Source of the DNA: an uncultured Clostridia bacterium
GTDB taxonomy: Bacteria; Bacillota; Clostridia; Oscillospirales; Acutalibacteraceae
DNA length: 64,000 nucleotides
Direction of reading: 5' to 3'
Assembly: GCA_944376655.1 (NCBI GenBank)
Contig: CALWDJ010000004.1
Span: 22,367-86,366 of the forward strand
Both the position numbers and the translations under genes were made by a program. The notes beneath the pieces are model-generated. The model was given only the letters and a program-made list of their open reading frames with translations. It was not told the DNA's origin and did no database searches. The stretch's first letter is position 1, and each line of letters starts with the position of its first letter. Below are positions 24,237 to 32,888 of the stretch, in pieces.

Positions 24237-26477
24237 ATGCAGGACTCCATATCGGGTACAACCGCCGAAATAAGCGGAACCGTTGAAAAAATAACATACA
24301 GAAACGACTCTAACGGTTATACTGTGGCTGAAATAAAAGCGGAAGATGAGCCGGTAACGGTCGTGGGAATCATGCCTTTTCTTTCCGAGGGCGATTCTGC
24401 GGTTTTTTACGGGGAATACACCTTCCACGCTTCATACGGAAGACAGTTCAGGGCGGAGGGATTTGAGAGGAAAACCCCGCAGAACGCCGCGGCTATTCTC
24501 AAATATCTTTCGTCGGGCGCGATAAAGGGGATAGGTCCGGCGACAGCCCAGCGCATAGTCGAAAAGTTCGGTGCGGAATCGCTCGATGTTATACAGAACG
24601 AGCCCGAGCGCCTTTCGGCTCTTAAGGGTATTTCGCTTTCAAAGGCAAAGGCAATATCCGAGGAATACGCGAAGCAGTACGGCGTAAGGGATATAATGCT
24701 CATGCTTTCAAAATACGGGGTCTCGCCCGATAAATGCCTTTTGATTTTCAGGCATTTCGGGACAAGGGCAAAGGAAATTATAAAAAGCAATCCTTACGCT
24801 CTTTGCGAGGAGGGCATCGATTTAAGGTTCGAAGTAGCGGAAGATATAGCGCGGGATATGTCCTTTGACATGGAAAGCGATATGAGAATATCCGCCGGAG
24901 TGGAATATGTGCTGCGCAAAAATCTGGCGAACGGTCATACCTGCCTTCCGGAAAACAAACTCGCGGAGGTTTCGGCGAAGCTGCTTGGGTGTGACGCTCA
25001 GTCCGCCAAGTCTTGCTGCGGACGTCTTGCGGACTGCTTCAGATTATGCCGAAAAACAATAGACGGAACGGTTTTTTATTCAATACCTGCCTATTATTCG
25101 GCGGAAGAGCATATAGCGGCGAGACTTATTTCGGTAAAGCAGTACATAAGCAATGCGGTGACGGTTGACGCTCTTGAGATAGACCATGTTGAGCATAAGC
25201 TCGGAATTAAATTCGAGGAGCTTCAGCGCAAGGCTATTTTTGAGGCGTTTGAGGGCGGCGTGCTTGTGCTGACCGGAGGGCCGGGAACCGGCAAGACCAC
25301 CACATTAAACGCGATAATCAAGCTGTTCGAGAACCGTGACCTTGAAATCGAGCTTGCGGCGCCGACCGGCAGGGCGGCGAAGCGTATGACCGAGCTTACC
25401 GGCAGAGAAGCCAAAACAATACACAGGCTTCTTGAGGTCGAGTGGGGAGAGGGCGAGGAGCAGCACTTTGCAAGAAACGAAAAGAATCCTTTGAACTGTG
25501 ATGTTATTATTGTCGATGAGTCGTCAATGATTGACGTTCTGCTTTTTGACAGTCTGCTTAAGGCTTTAAGGCTTTCCTGCCGTATAATACTTGTGGGCGA
25601 TTCCGACCAGCTTCCGTCTATCGGAGCCGGCAATCTGCTCAACGATATACTGACATCGGGAATTTTCCCGTCTATTCGTCTCAAAAAGGTTTTCAGACAG
25701 GCGGGCAGGAGCCGTATTATCACAAACGCTCACGCCATAATCAACGGTATGAAGCCCGATTTTTCCGCAAAGGACTCTGACTGCTTCTTTATGCACAGAG
25801 CAGACAGGTATTCAGTAAGCCGCACGGTGCTTGAGCTTGTCTGCGAGCGGCTTCCCGCGGCTTACGGCTTTGACCCGGTAAAAGATATTCAGGTGCTCTG
25901 CCCGTCAAGACTGCTTGAAACCGGCACGGTGAATCTCAACAATATGCTCCAGAGCGCGCTTAACCCCCATACCTCAGATAAGCCGCAGCTTCCGTTCAAG
26001 GGGATTTTTTTCCGTGAAGGCGATAAGGTTATGCAGGTCAAAAACAATTACGATTTGCAGTACAGAAAGGATAACGGCGAATACGGCACGGGAGTGTTCA
26101 ACGGCGATGTGGGCTACATAACGGATATAGACCGTCGCGGCGGCATACTGAAGGTAAGGTTTGACGACCGCGTTGTGACCTACTTCTCGGAAGATTTGTC
26201 GCAGCTCGAGCAGGCGTATGCGGTTACGGTGCATAAAAGTCAGGGCAGCGAATACGACTGCGTTGTGCTGCCGCTTTTCGACGTACCCTCAAAGCTGAAA
26301 TACAGAAACCTGCTTTATACCGCGGTGACAAGGGCAAAAAAGCTGCTTGTCGCGGTAGGAAGCGAGGCTGTCTGGAACGAGATGGCGGCAAACGACCGGA
26401 AAACTCTCAGATATACTCTGCTCGGACAGTTTTTAAAGGAGGGCGGCTCTGTTGTCAACGGCTTTATCCCTTATTAG
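24237..26477 (+). CDS. recD2: ATP-dependent DNA helicase RecD2
   Basis: The ATG at 24237 gives 746 residues, normal for RecD2 proteins of bacteria that lack RecBC. There is an N-terminal OB-like part, tandem helix-hairpin-helix segments (IKGIGPATAQRIVEKFG near residue 97), then a superfamily 1B helicase with Walker A GGPGTGKTTT (about residue 347), Walker B-like DVIIVDESSMID, GDSDQLPSIGAGN and the final VTVHKSQGSEYDCVVLP and YTAVTRAKK motifs. It unwinds DNA 5' to 3' in repair. The ribosome binding site is weak. Its end overlaps comF by 26 bases. Confidence 0.95.
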   Translation: MQDSISGTTAEISGTVEKITYRNDSNGYTVAEIKAEDEPVTVVGIMPFLSEGDSAVFYGEYTFHASYGRQFRAEGFERKTPQNAAAILKYLSSGAIKGIGPATAQRIVEKFGAESLDVIQNEPERLSALKGISLSKAKAISEEYAKQYGVRDIMLMLSKYGVSPDKCLLIFRHFGTRAKEIIKSNPYALCEEGIDLRFEVAEDIARDMSFDMESDMRISAGVEYVLRKNLANGHTCLPENKLAEVSAKLLGCDAQSAKSCCGRLADCFRLCRKTIDGTVFYSIPAYYSAEEHIAARLISVKQYISNAVTVDALEIDHVEHKLGIKFEELQRKAIFEAFEGGVLVLTGGPGTGKTTTLNAIIKLFENRDLEIELAAPTGRAAKRMTELTGREAKTIHRLLEVEWGEGEEQHFARNEKNPLNCDVIIVDESSMIDVLLFDSLLKALRLSCRIILVGDSDQLPSIGAGNLLNDILTSGIFPSIRLKKVFRQAGRSRIITNAHAIINGMKPDFSAKDSDCFFMHRADRYSVSRTVLELVCERLPAAYGFDPVKDIQVLCPSRLLETGTVNLNNMLQSALNPHTSDKPQLPFKGIFFREGDKVMQVKNNYDLQYRKDNGEYGTGVFNGDVGYITDIDRRGGILKVRFDDRVVTYFSEDLSQLEQAYAVTVHKSQGSEYDCVVLPLFDVPSKLKYRNLLYTAVTRAKKLLVAVGSEAVWNEMAANDRKTLRYTLLGQFLKEGGSVVNGFIPY

Positions 26478-27153
26478 TTCGGTATTGCATCCGTACACCT
26501 GTCCCTGCTGCGGAACGATTACCGGCGCCGAGGACGAGCTGTGCGATTACTGCCACGAGATGATTGAACGGTGCGACCCGGCGGTGAGGTGTATGCGCTG
26601 CGGTCTTGATAAAAAGCTGTGCCAGTGCAAAAGGCATGTCTTTCATTTTGACGGCTGTGTAGCTCCTTTCAAAAACAGCGGCATTGTCAGAAAGGCGATG
26701 CACCGCTTCAAATTCCGCAGGAAGCTGTCGTCAGCCGGATTTTTCGCAAAGAATATGGCTTTCTGCGTAAAGAACGAATACCGGGATATAAAATTTGACG
26801 GAGTATGCTTTGTGCCCATGCACCTAAAGAACCGTCTTATGCGCGGTTATAATCAGAGCCGGATTCTTGCGGAGGGCGTGGCTAAACTGTTAAGACTGCC
26901 GGTGTATGATTTGCTTTGCTGCAAAAGGTCAGGTGTTTCCCAGCATAACCTGAACGAAAAGCAGCGTTTCAAAAACGTTAAGGGACTTTACAGCGCAAAG
27001 TGTGATCTTTCCGGTAAGGTGCTTCTGCTTGTCGATGATATAAAAACTACCGGCGCTACGCTTGACGCCTGCGCGAAACAGCTTCTCGCCGCGGGCGCCG
27101 ACGGTGTTTACTGCGTTACAGCCCTCATGTCGGGAAAAGAGAAACGGAAATAA
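26452..27153 (+). CDS. comF: ComF family phosphoribosyltransferase-like protein
   Basis: The TTG start at 26452 has GGAGGGCGG upstream, inside the end of recD2. The 233-residue protein has an N-terminal zinc-finger region with CxxC pairs (CPCCG, CDYCH, CMRCG, CQCK) and a C-terminal PRTase domain with LLLVDDIKTTGATLDACA (PRPP motif) and RGYNQSRILAEGVA. This is the ComFC/GntX layout. The family is needed for DNA uptake steps in competent bacteria; here linkage to recD2 is suggestive. No other competence genes are in the window. Confidence 0.93.
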   Translation: MSTALSLISSVLHPYTCPCCGTITGAEDELCDYCHEMIERCDPAVRCMRCGLDKKLCQCKRHVFHFDGCVAPFKNSGIVRKAMHRFKFRRKLSSAGFFAKNMAFCVKNEYRDIKFDGVCFVPMHLKNRLMRGYNQSRILAEGVAKLLRLPVYDLLCCKRSGVSQHNLNEKQRFKNVKGLYSAKCDLSGKVLLLVDDIKTTGATLDACAKQLLAAGADGVYCVTALMSGKEKRK

Positions 27154-27218
27154 TACTGGTAAAACGCGCGATGATATGATAGAATATTATAAAATATGAT
27201 TTTTTCGGAAGGAACGTT

Positions 27219-28241
27219 ATGGCGACAGATATAGGAATAGATTTAGGTTCATCAAAAACGGTTATATTCTCAAGCTCAAAGGTTGTTCTCGAACTGCCTA
27301 ATGTCGTCACGGTTGACAGTGAGACATGGGAGCCGGTGTATTTCGGCGAAAAGGCGAAGCAGACCATAGGCAGAACGCCGGACAGTCTTGTATGTGTTTT
27401 TCCGATTGAGCGCGGGATTATATCTGATTACGACATAGCCGAAATAATGCTTAAAAACTATATGCAGCAGGCATTCGGCAGCAGGATTATGCGTCCGCGC
27501 ATAATGGCAACGCTTCCGGCGGGACTTACCGAGCTTCAGCATCACTCGCTTTCAAACGTTGTAGAGTCGGCAGGAGGAAGGAACATATCGGTAATAGAGG
27601 GGCCGCTCGCGGTCGCATTCGGACTCGGACTTGATTTCTCAAAGCCGAGAGGCTCGCTTATTGTTGATATCGGAGCGGGTACGACCGATATCGCCGTTAT
27701 ATCCCTCGGCGGAATAGCGGTCTGCGAGTCGTTTAAAACCGCTTCTTCCGACCTTGATACACAGATAATAAGATATGTCCGTAAGGAGTATAACATAGAA
27801 ATAGGACCTCTTACCGCTGAAATGATAAAAATAAAGGTTGGCTCCGCGGTAAAAAGAGATATTGAAATCGCTATTGTCGCAAAGGGAAGAAATGTGTTTT
27901 CCGGACTGCCGGAGAGCTTTGAAATATCCTCGGGCGAGGTTTTTGATGCTATTAACGAAACGGTGGAAACCATCTGCAACGCGGTAAGGCAGGTGCTGAA
28001 CCGCACCGACCCCGACCTTGTTGCCGACATAACCGAGGACGGTATGTATCTTACTGGCGGCGGCTCGCAGTTAAGCGGAATGGAAGCGAGACTTCAGAAA
28101 TACCTCGGGATAGAGGTTCATGCGCTTGACGACCCGTCGCACAGCGTTGTAAAGGGCGCGGCGGTGGCGCTGAAAAATCCGCAGCTGCTTAAGAACGTCG
28201 ATTATCAGCTCCGCTCAATCAAGGAGCTTGCCGTTGAATAA
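27219..28241 (+). CDS. mreB: Rod shape-determining protein, MreB/Mbl family
   Basis: This 340-residue actin-like ATPase has phosphate 1 DIGIDLGSSKTVIF, phosphate 2 GSLIVDIGAGTTDIAVISLGG, the adenosine motif LTGGGSQLSG and an MATLPAGLTE connect region. It forms membrane-bound filaments that guide cell-wall synthesis. No mreC/mreD follows, so it is a stand-alone Mbl/MreBH-type paralogue rather than the mreBCD copy. CGGAAGGAACG precedes the ATG. The aromatic operon promoter follows 26 bases after the stop. Confidence 0.93.
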   Translation: MATDIGIDLGSSKTVIFSSSKVVLELPNVVTVDSETWEPVYFGEKAKQTIGRTPDSLVCVFPIERGIISDYDIAEIMLKNYMQQAFGSRIMRPRIMATLPAGLTELQHHSLSNVVESAGGRNISVIEGPLAVAFGLGLDFSKPRGSLIVDIGAGTTDIAVISLGGIAVCESFKTASSDLDTQIIRYVRKEYNIEIGPLTAEMIKIKVGSAVKRDIEIAIVAKGRNVFSGLPESFEISSGEVFDAINETVETICNAVRQVLNRTDPDLVADITEDGMYLTGGGSQLSGMEARLQKYLGIEVHALDDPSHSVVKGAAVALKNPQLLKNVDYQLRSIKELAVE

Positions 28242-28266
28242 GCTGGCGGATAAGCAAAGATTTTTG

Positions 28267-28295
28267 TTGACAAAATAAAGATAATGTTATAAAAT
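28267..28295 (+). promoter_or_regulatory. Strong promoter of the aromatic amino acid operon
   Basis: A perfect -35 TTGACA (28267-28272) and -10 TAAAAT (28290-28295) are spaced 17 bases apart. The predicted start near 28302 gives a leader of about 190 bases before the first structural gene, containing the short leader ORF and the attenuator. Confidence 0.8.
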
Positions 28296-28326
28296 GATAA
28301 GAGACTTTAAGGAAAGGGTGGGCAAT

Positions 28327-28392
28327 ATGTCCGTATACGCTATGTATCGATTTTATTACTTTAATACGGACTGCCTGTATACCAGAGCTTAA
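28327..28392 (+). CDS. Leader peptide rich in Tyr and Phe codons (putative attenuator ORF)
   Basis: A 21-codon ORF begins with ATG at 28327 and ends with TAA at 28390-28392. It is preceded by a GGAAAGGGTGGG ribosome binding region. Seven of 21 codons are aromatic: Tyr at codons 4, 7, 10, 11 and 18, Phe at 9 and 12, including the run RFYYF. It lies between a strong promoter and a terminator, upstream of genes for Phe and Tyr synthesis. By analogy with the pheA and trp leaders of enterobacteria, a ribosome stalling at these codons would report on charged tRNA-Tyr/Phe. Translation itself is unproven. Confidence 0.75.
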   Translation: MSVYAMYRFYYFNTDCLYTRA

Positions 28393-28428
28393 GGTTTTCT
28401 TTCAGCTTTAAGATGTACGGACAGCCCG
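28329..28428 (+). promoter_or_regulatory. Attenuator alternative RNA structures (1:2 and 2:3)
   Basis: Segment 1 GTCCGTAT (28329-28336) pairs perfectly with segment 2 ATACGGAC (28364-28371) and encloses the Tyr/Phe run. Alternatively 28367-28381 pairs with 28414-28428 (13 of 15 columns paired, two of them G-U), enclosing a small hairpin 28388-28394/28406-28412. That second fold uses part of the 5' arm of the terminator at 28423-28432 and so excludes it. This matches antitermination logic: a stall near codon 7 would mask segment 1 and free segment 2. A third fold, 28318-28323 plus 28328-28335 with 28416-28429, would hide the leader ribosome site. Confidence 0.6.
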
Positions 28429-28474
28429 CAATCGCTCATGCAATTAAGCAGGAACGTATTGCGGGCTTATTTTA
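28423..28474 (+). terminator. Attenuator terminator ahead of the aromatic operon
   Basis: AGCCCGCAAT (28423-28432) and ATTGCGGGCT (28458-28467) form a perfect 10-base stem with a 25-base loop, followed by TATTTTA. It sits 19 bases before the first structural gene and downstream of the operon promoter, so it can only act conditionally. Confidence 0.8.
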
Positions 28475-28492
28475 TGGAAATGGGTGATTTGA

Positions 28493-29677
28493 ATGATCAA
28501 CGGAAGAATGACCGAACTCGGAAAAAAGCGCTCGGTCATAAGGGAAATTTTCGAGTATGCCAAGACAAGAAAGGCAGAAATAGGCGACAGCAAAGTATTT
28601 GATTTCAGCATAGGAAACCCGAGCGTTCCGGCTCCCGCCGCCGTTACCGAGGCAATGAAAAGGCTTATAAACGAGACTGACCCGGTGCAGCTTCACGGGT
28701 ACACCTCCGCTCAGGGCGACGCCGGAGTAAGAAAGGCGATTGCCGATAACGTAAAGTCGCGCTTTGATTTTGACGCCGACCCGAATCTTATTTATATGAC
28801 CTGCGGCGCCGCGGCCTCGCTTACGGTAACGCTTAACGCAATCGTAAACAGCGGAGATGAAATAGTGGTGCTGGCGCCTTATTTCCCGGAATACCGTGTT
28901 TTCGCCGAAAAAGCGGGCGCGGCGGTTGTCGAGTCTCCATGCAGAGAGGGCGATTTTCAGATTGACTTTGAGGCGCTTAAAAAGGCGGTTACCTCAAAAA
29001 CAAAGGCGGTTATAGTAAACTCACCGAACAATCCCACCGGCGCTGTTTTTTCGGAGGATACAATCAGAGAGCTTGCGCTGCTGCTTGAAAACCGTCAGCG
29101 TGAGTACGGAACCGATATATACATAATAGCGGACGAGCCGTACAGGGAGCTTGTTTACGGTGCCGATGTTCCTTATATTCCAAAGTTTTATAAAAACACC
29201 GTTGTCTGCTATTCGTACAGCAAGTCGTTCTCACTGCCCGGCGAGCGTATAGGCTATATACTTGTTTCGCCTGAATGTAAGGACTGCGGCGAGCTTTACG
29301 CCGCGGTCTGCGGAGCGGGCAGGGCTCTCGGCTTTGTCTGCGCGCCGAGCCTTCTTCAGTATACTGTAAGAGACTGTGTAGATGTAAAGCCCGACCTTGA
29401 AACCTATAAGACGAACCGTGATATATTTTACGGCGCGCTTACTTCATACGGATATACCGTAGTACCGCCGGACGGCGCGTTTTACCTTTTTGTAAAATCA
29501 CCCGAGCCGGACGCCTACGCTTTCTGCGAGCGCGCAAAGAAATATGAGCTTCTGCTCGTTCCGGGCGATGATTTCGGATGTAAGGGCTATGTGCGCATAT
29601 GCTACTGCGTATCGCGCGAGCAGATAGAAAACTCTCTTCCGGCGTTCAAGGCGCTTATCGAAGAATATAATAAATAA
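28493..29677 (+). CDS. PLP-dependent class I/II aminotransferase, probably aromatic
   Basis: This 394-residue fold-type I aminotransferase has the PLP-anchoring Lys in YSYSKSFSLPGERIGY (about residue 240), SPNNPTGAVFS, and DEPYRELVYGADVPY. It resembles aspartate/aromatic aminotransferases of Clostridia. Being first in an operon that makes prephenate, phenylpyruvate and hydroxyphenylpyruvate, it most likely does the last transamination to Phe and Tyr. Sequence alone cannot exclude aspartate as the main substrate. The ATG at 28493 follows GGGTGATT at short spacing. Confidence 0.87.
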   Translation: MINGRMTELGKKRSVIREIFEYAKTRKAEIGDSKVFDFSIGNPSVPAPAAVTEAMKRLINETDPVQLHGYTSAQGDAGVRKAIADNVKSRFDFDADPNLIYMTCGAAASLTVTLNAIVNSGDEIVVLAPYFPEYRVFAEKAGAAVVESPCREGDFQIDFEALKKAVTSKTKAVIVNSPNNPTGAVFSEDTIRELALLLENRQREYGTDIYIIADEPYRELVYGADVPYIPKFYKNTVVCYSYSKSFSLPGERIGYILVSPECKDCGELYAAVCGAGRALGFVCAPSLLQYTVRDCVDVKPDLETYKTNRDIFYGALTSYGYTVVPPDGAFYLFVKSPEPDAYAFCERAKKYELLLVPGDDFGCKGYVRICYCVSREQIENSLPAFKALIEEYNK

Positions 29678-29689
29678 CCGGTGGTAAAT

Positions 29690-30793
29690 ATGACTGAACT
29701 GGAAAAGGCAAGAAATGAGATAAACAGGATCGACAGCCGCATGGCGGAGCTTTTTGAAGAGCGTATGGCGGCTGTAAAGACCGTCGCGGAGTACAAAAGG
29801 AAAAACGGAATAAGGGTCACCGACCAGGCGCGTGAGGCTGAGGTCATAGCGCGCAATTCGGCACTTGTGAAAAGCGAGACCGTAAGGCCTTATTATGTCA
29901 GCTTTCTTCAGAATAATATGGAGCTGTCGAAGGCGTATCAGCACCGTCTGCTTGAGGGTATGCGGGTAGCTTACAGCGGCGTGGAGGGCGCGTTTGCCAA
30001 TATCGCCGCCAGCCGTATTTTTCCTGACGCTAAAGCGGTCTCCCATTCCGATTTCAAAACAGCGTACGATTCGGTCGTCAACGGCGAATGTGACTGCGCC
30101 GTTCTTCCGATTGAAAACAGCCATAACGGCGACGTGGCTCAGGTAATGGATCTTACCTTTTTCGGAACGCTCTATATAAACGGAATTTACGATATTGAGG
30201 TAGTTCAGAACCTTCTCGCCGTAAAAGGTACGACTATGGACGAGGTAAAGCGTGTAATAAGTCACCCGCAGGCGCTCGGCCAGTGCGCGAAATATATAAG
30301 AGAGCACGGCTTTGAGCCGGTCGAGGCGGTCAATACCGCCGTTGCGGCAAAGCAGGTAGCGGAGTTCGGCAGACACGATACCGCGGCGATAGGAAGCGAC
30401 GAGGCGGCGGCAAAGTTCGGCCTTAAAAAGCTCGAGGCACATATAAACGAAAGCGGAAACAATACGACGCGCTTCGCCGTTTTCTCGAAAACGCCGAAGA
30501 CCTCCGCCGAAAAGGACAATCAGTTTATAATGCTCTTTACCGTATCAAATGAGGCGGGCGCGCTCGGCAAGGCGATAAACACGATAGGAAAGCACGGCTT
30601 TAACCTGCGCGCGCTTAAATCCCGCCCCACAAAGGAGCTTATCTGGAGCTATTATTTCTACGCTGAGGGCGAGGGCAATATAAACAGCGAAAAAGGCAGA
30701 GAAATGATAGAGGAGCTCAAGGAAAACTGCAGCACCCTGCGGATTGCCGGCAGCTTTGAAAAGGAAATTATACTTAGGGGGAGCGAAAAGTGA
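29690..30793 (+). CDS. pheA: Bifunctional chorismate mutase / prephenate dehydratase
   Basis: The ATG at 29690 is preferred over the GTG nine bases upstream, though its ribosome binding site is weak. The 367-residue protein has an AroQ chorismate mutase domain (1-90, ELEKARNEINRIDSRMAELF), a prephenate dehydratase domain (about 91-272) starting VAYSGVEGAFANIAASRIF and ending near NNTTRFAVF with the catalytic Thr-Arg-Phe, and a C-terminal ACT domain with GALGKAINTIGKHG and LKSRPTKE (Phe-binding ESRP-like motif). It turns chorismate into phenylpyruvate and is probably feedback-inhibited by Phe. It overlaps aroB by 4 bases. Confidence 0.95.
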   Translation: MTELEKARNEINRIDSRMAELFEERMAAVKTVAEYKRKNGIRVTDQAREAEVIARNSALVKSETVRPYYVSFLQNNMELSKAYQHRLLEGMRVAYSGVEGAFANIAASRIFPDAKAVSHSDFKTAYDSVVNGECDCAVLPIENSHNGDVAQVMDLTFFGTLYINGIYDIEVVQNLLAVKGTTMDEVKRVISHPQALGQCAKYIREHGFEPVEAVNTAVAAKQVAEFGRHDTAAIGSDEAAAKFGLKKLEAHINESGNNTTRFAVFSKTPKTSAEKDNQFIMLFTVSNEAGALGKAINTIGKHGFNLRALKSRPTKELIWSYYFYAEGEGNINSEKGREMIEELKENCSTLRIAGSFEKEIILRGSEK

Positions 30794-31800
30794 TTTTACC
30801 CGTAAAAACCTCGTCGGGCGGATATAATATTTATCTTGAACGGGGCGCTCTTTTAAAAGCAGGGGAATATTTCAACCTTGACCGCAGAGTGCTTGTCGTG
30901 ACCGACAGCGGAGTGCCCAGCCAATATTCAGAAACAGTCGCAAAGCAGTGCAAAACCCCTTTTATCGTGACCGTGCCTGAGGGAGAGACCTCGAAATGCT
31001 TTGATGAGTATAAAACACTTTTGTCCGCGCTTGTGGATAACGGCTTTACCCGCAGCGACTGCGTTGTGGCGGTAGGCGGCGGCGTTGTCGGCGATATGGC
31101 GGGCTTCGCCGCGGCAAGCTATATGCGCGGAATTTGCTTTTACAATATCCCAACGACTGTGCTTTCGCAGGTCGATTCATCGGTCGGGGGCAAGGTGGCG
31201 ATTGATTTTGGCGGGTACAAGAATATTGTTGGCGCGTTTTATCCGCCGTCCGGCGTAATTATTGACCCCGATACGCTTAAAACGCTTCCCGCGAGACAGA
31301 TTTCAAACGGGCTTGCTGAGGCGCTTAAAATGGCGCTGACCTCTGACCCGGAGCTTTTTGAGATATTTGAAAAAGGAAATGCGGTAAAGGAAATAGATAC
31401 CGTAATAGAGCGTTCGCTTAAAATAAAGCGCTCTGTTGTTGAGCAGGACGAAAAAGAGGGCGGTCTCCGCAAAATACTTAATTTCGGTCATACTCTGGCT
31501 CACGCGATTGAGAGCCAGAACGGTATGCAGAACCTTTACCACGGCGAGTGCGTGGCGCTCGGTATGCTGCCGATGTGTTCGGAAAAAGTGCGGAAAAGAC
31601 TGGCGCCTGTTCTTGAAAGCCTTAACCTTCCTGTCAGCACCGATATTGACGCGAAGGCGGTTATCGACGCGGTGCGGCATGACAAGAAAATGTCCGGCGA
31701 TAAGATAACCGTTATTTATGTTCCGGAAATAGGCAGCTATGAAATGAAAAAAATGCCGTTCGGCGAATTTGCGGACGGAATCAAGGAGACATTCGCATGA
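30790..31800 (+). CDS. aroB: 3-dehydroquinate synthase
   Basis: This 336-residue protein has the NAD-binding GGGVVGDMAGFAAASYMRG and the substrate and metal region IPTTVLSQVDSSVGGKVAIDF, with later His residues (NFGHTLAHAIE and YHGECVALGML) that bind zinc. It converts DAHP to 3-dehydroquinate, step two of the shikimate pathway. It is slightly shorter than the 360-residue E. coli enzyme, mainly at the N-terminus. The ATG-like GTG at 30790 overlaps pheA by 4 bases, and the stop overlaps aroC by 4 bases. Confidence 0.95.
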   Translation: MILPVKTSSGGYNIYLERGALLKAGEYFNLDRRVLVVTDSGVPSQYSETVAKQCKTPFIVTVPEGETSKCFDEYKTLLSALVDNGFTRSDCVVAVGGGVVGDMAGFAAASYMRGICFYNIPTTVLSQVDSSVGGKVAIDFGGYKNIVGAFYPPSGVIIDPDTLKTLPARQISNGLAEALKMALTSDPELFEIFEKGNAVKEIDTVIERSLKIKRSVVEQDEKEGGLRKILNFGHTLAHAIESQNGMQNLYHGECVALGMLPMCSEKVRKRLAPVLESLNLPVSTDIDAKAVIDAVRHDKKMSGDKITVIYVPEIGSYEMKKMPFGEFADGIKETFA

Positions 31801-32888
31801 AAAATACGTTCGGCAGCTCAGTGTCGTTAACTCTGTTCGGGGAAAGTCACGGCGCCGCGATAGGAGCGGTTATCGACGGAATCGCTCCCGGAATAAAAAT
31901 AGATGAGGATTTTATCCGCAGTCAGCTTTCCTTGCGCCGCCCGGTAGGGTTGATTTCCACTCCGAGGGTCGAGCCTGACGAGTTTGTTATCGAAAGCGGA
32001 GTTTTTGAGGGGAAAACCACCGGAACGCCGATATGTATTTTGATTCCGAACGTCAATACAAAATCAGAGGATTACAGCGAGATAAGAAGCAAGGCGCGCC
32101 CGGGACACGCCGATTATACGGCGTATGAAAAGTACCACGGGTTTGAGGATTACCGCGGAGGCGGTCATTTCAGCGGCAGGTTAACAGCCGCTGTCGTGGC
32201 GGCGGGCGCGGTAGCGCTTTCGGCGCTTAAAGGAAAAGGCATAAATATAGGCACTCATATCGCAAGGCTCGCCGGAATTGCCGACAGAGGCTTTAAAGAT
32301 TACGAAAGTGATATTAAAAAACTTTCGGAAATGCAGTTTGCTGTATTTGATACGGCGGCGGCCGAAAAAATGAAAGAGGAAATTATTGCCGCTAAAAATG
32401 TCGGGGACAGTGTGGGCGGAGTGCTTGAGACCGCTGTTACGGGACTTCCCGCCGGAGTGGGCGAGCCGTGGTTTGACAGTGTGGAAAGCCTTTTGTCGCA
32501 CGCGCTCTTTTCTGTTCCCGCCGTAAAAGGCGTGGAATTCGGCGGCGGCTTTTCGCTCTGCAATATGCGCGGAAGTCAGGCAAACGACCCGTTAAGAACC
32601 GAAAACGGTAAAATATTTACCCTTACAAACAACAACGGCGGTATAAACGGCGGCATCACCAACGGTATGCCGGTTGTTTTCCGCTGCGCGGTAAAGCCTA
32701 CTTCCACAATACACATCAGTCAGCAGACGGTTGATTTTATAAATATGGAAAATGTCGATTTTCTCGCCGGCGGACGGCACGACCCCTGTATTGTTCACCG
32801 TGCGAGGATAGTGGTTGACAGTATTACGGCGCTTACCTTATGCGATATTTTAAGCGCGAGATTCGGAACGGATTGGTTGGCGGAATAA
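31797..32888 (+). CDS. aroC: Chorismate synthase
   Basis: This 363-residue protein begins with the family signature FGESHGAAIGAVIDGIAPG and has the other conserved blocks RRPVGLISTPRVEPDE, RPGHADYTAYEKY and HFSGRLTAA, and near the C-terminus GRHDPCIVHRARIVVDS. It uses reduced FMN to convert EPSP to chorismate, the last shikimate step. ATGA overlap with aroB couples translation. Its stop TAA shares one base with the start of the aroE-aroK fusion (TAATG). Confidence 0.95.
   Translation: MKNTFGSSVSLTLFGESHGAAIGAVIDGIAPGIKIDEDFIRSQLSLRRPVGLISTPRVEPDEFVIESGVFEGKTTGTPICILIPNVNTKSEDYSEIRSKARPGHADYTAYEKYHGFEDYRGGGHFSGRLTAAVVAAGAVALSALKGKGINIGTHIARLAGIADRGFKDYESDIKKLSEMQFAVFDTAAAEKMKEEIIAAKNVGDSVGGVLETAVTGLPAGVGEPWFDSVESLLSHALFSVPAVKGVEFGGGFSLCNMRGSQANDPLRTENGKIFTLTNNNGGINGGITNGMPVVFRCAVKPTSTIHISQQTVDFINMENVDFLAGGRHDPCIVHRARIVVDSITALTLCDILSARFGTDWLAE

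Noticed and set aside
28475-28493. Second mini-ORF (ATG at 28475, five codons) between the terminator and the aminotransferase
   Set aside because: It has no own ribosome site, and its short length and position after the terminator make it uninformative.
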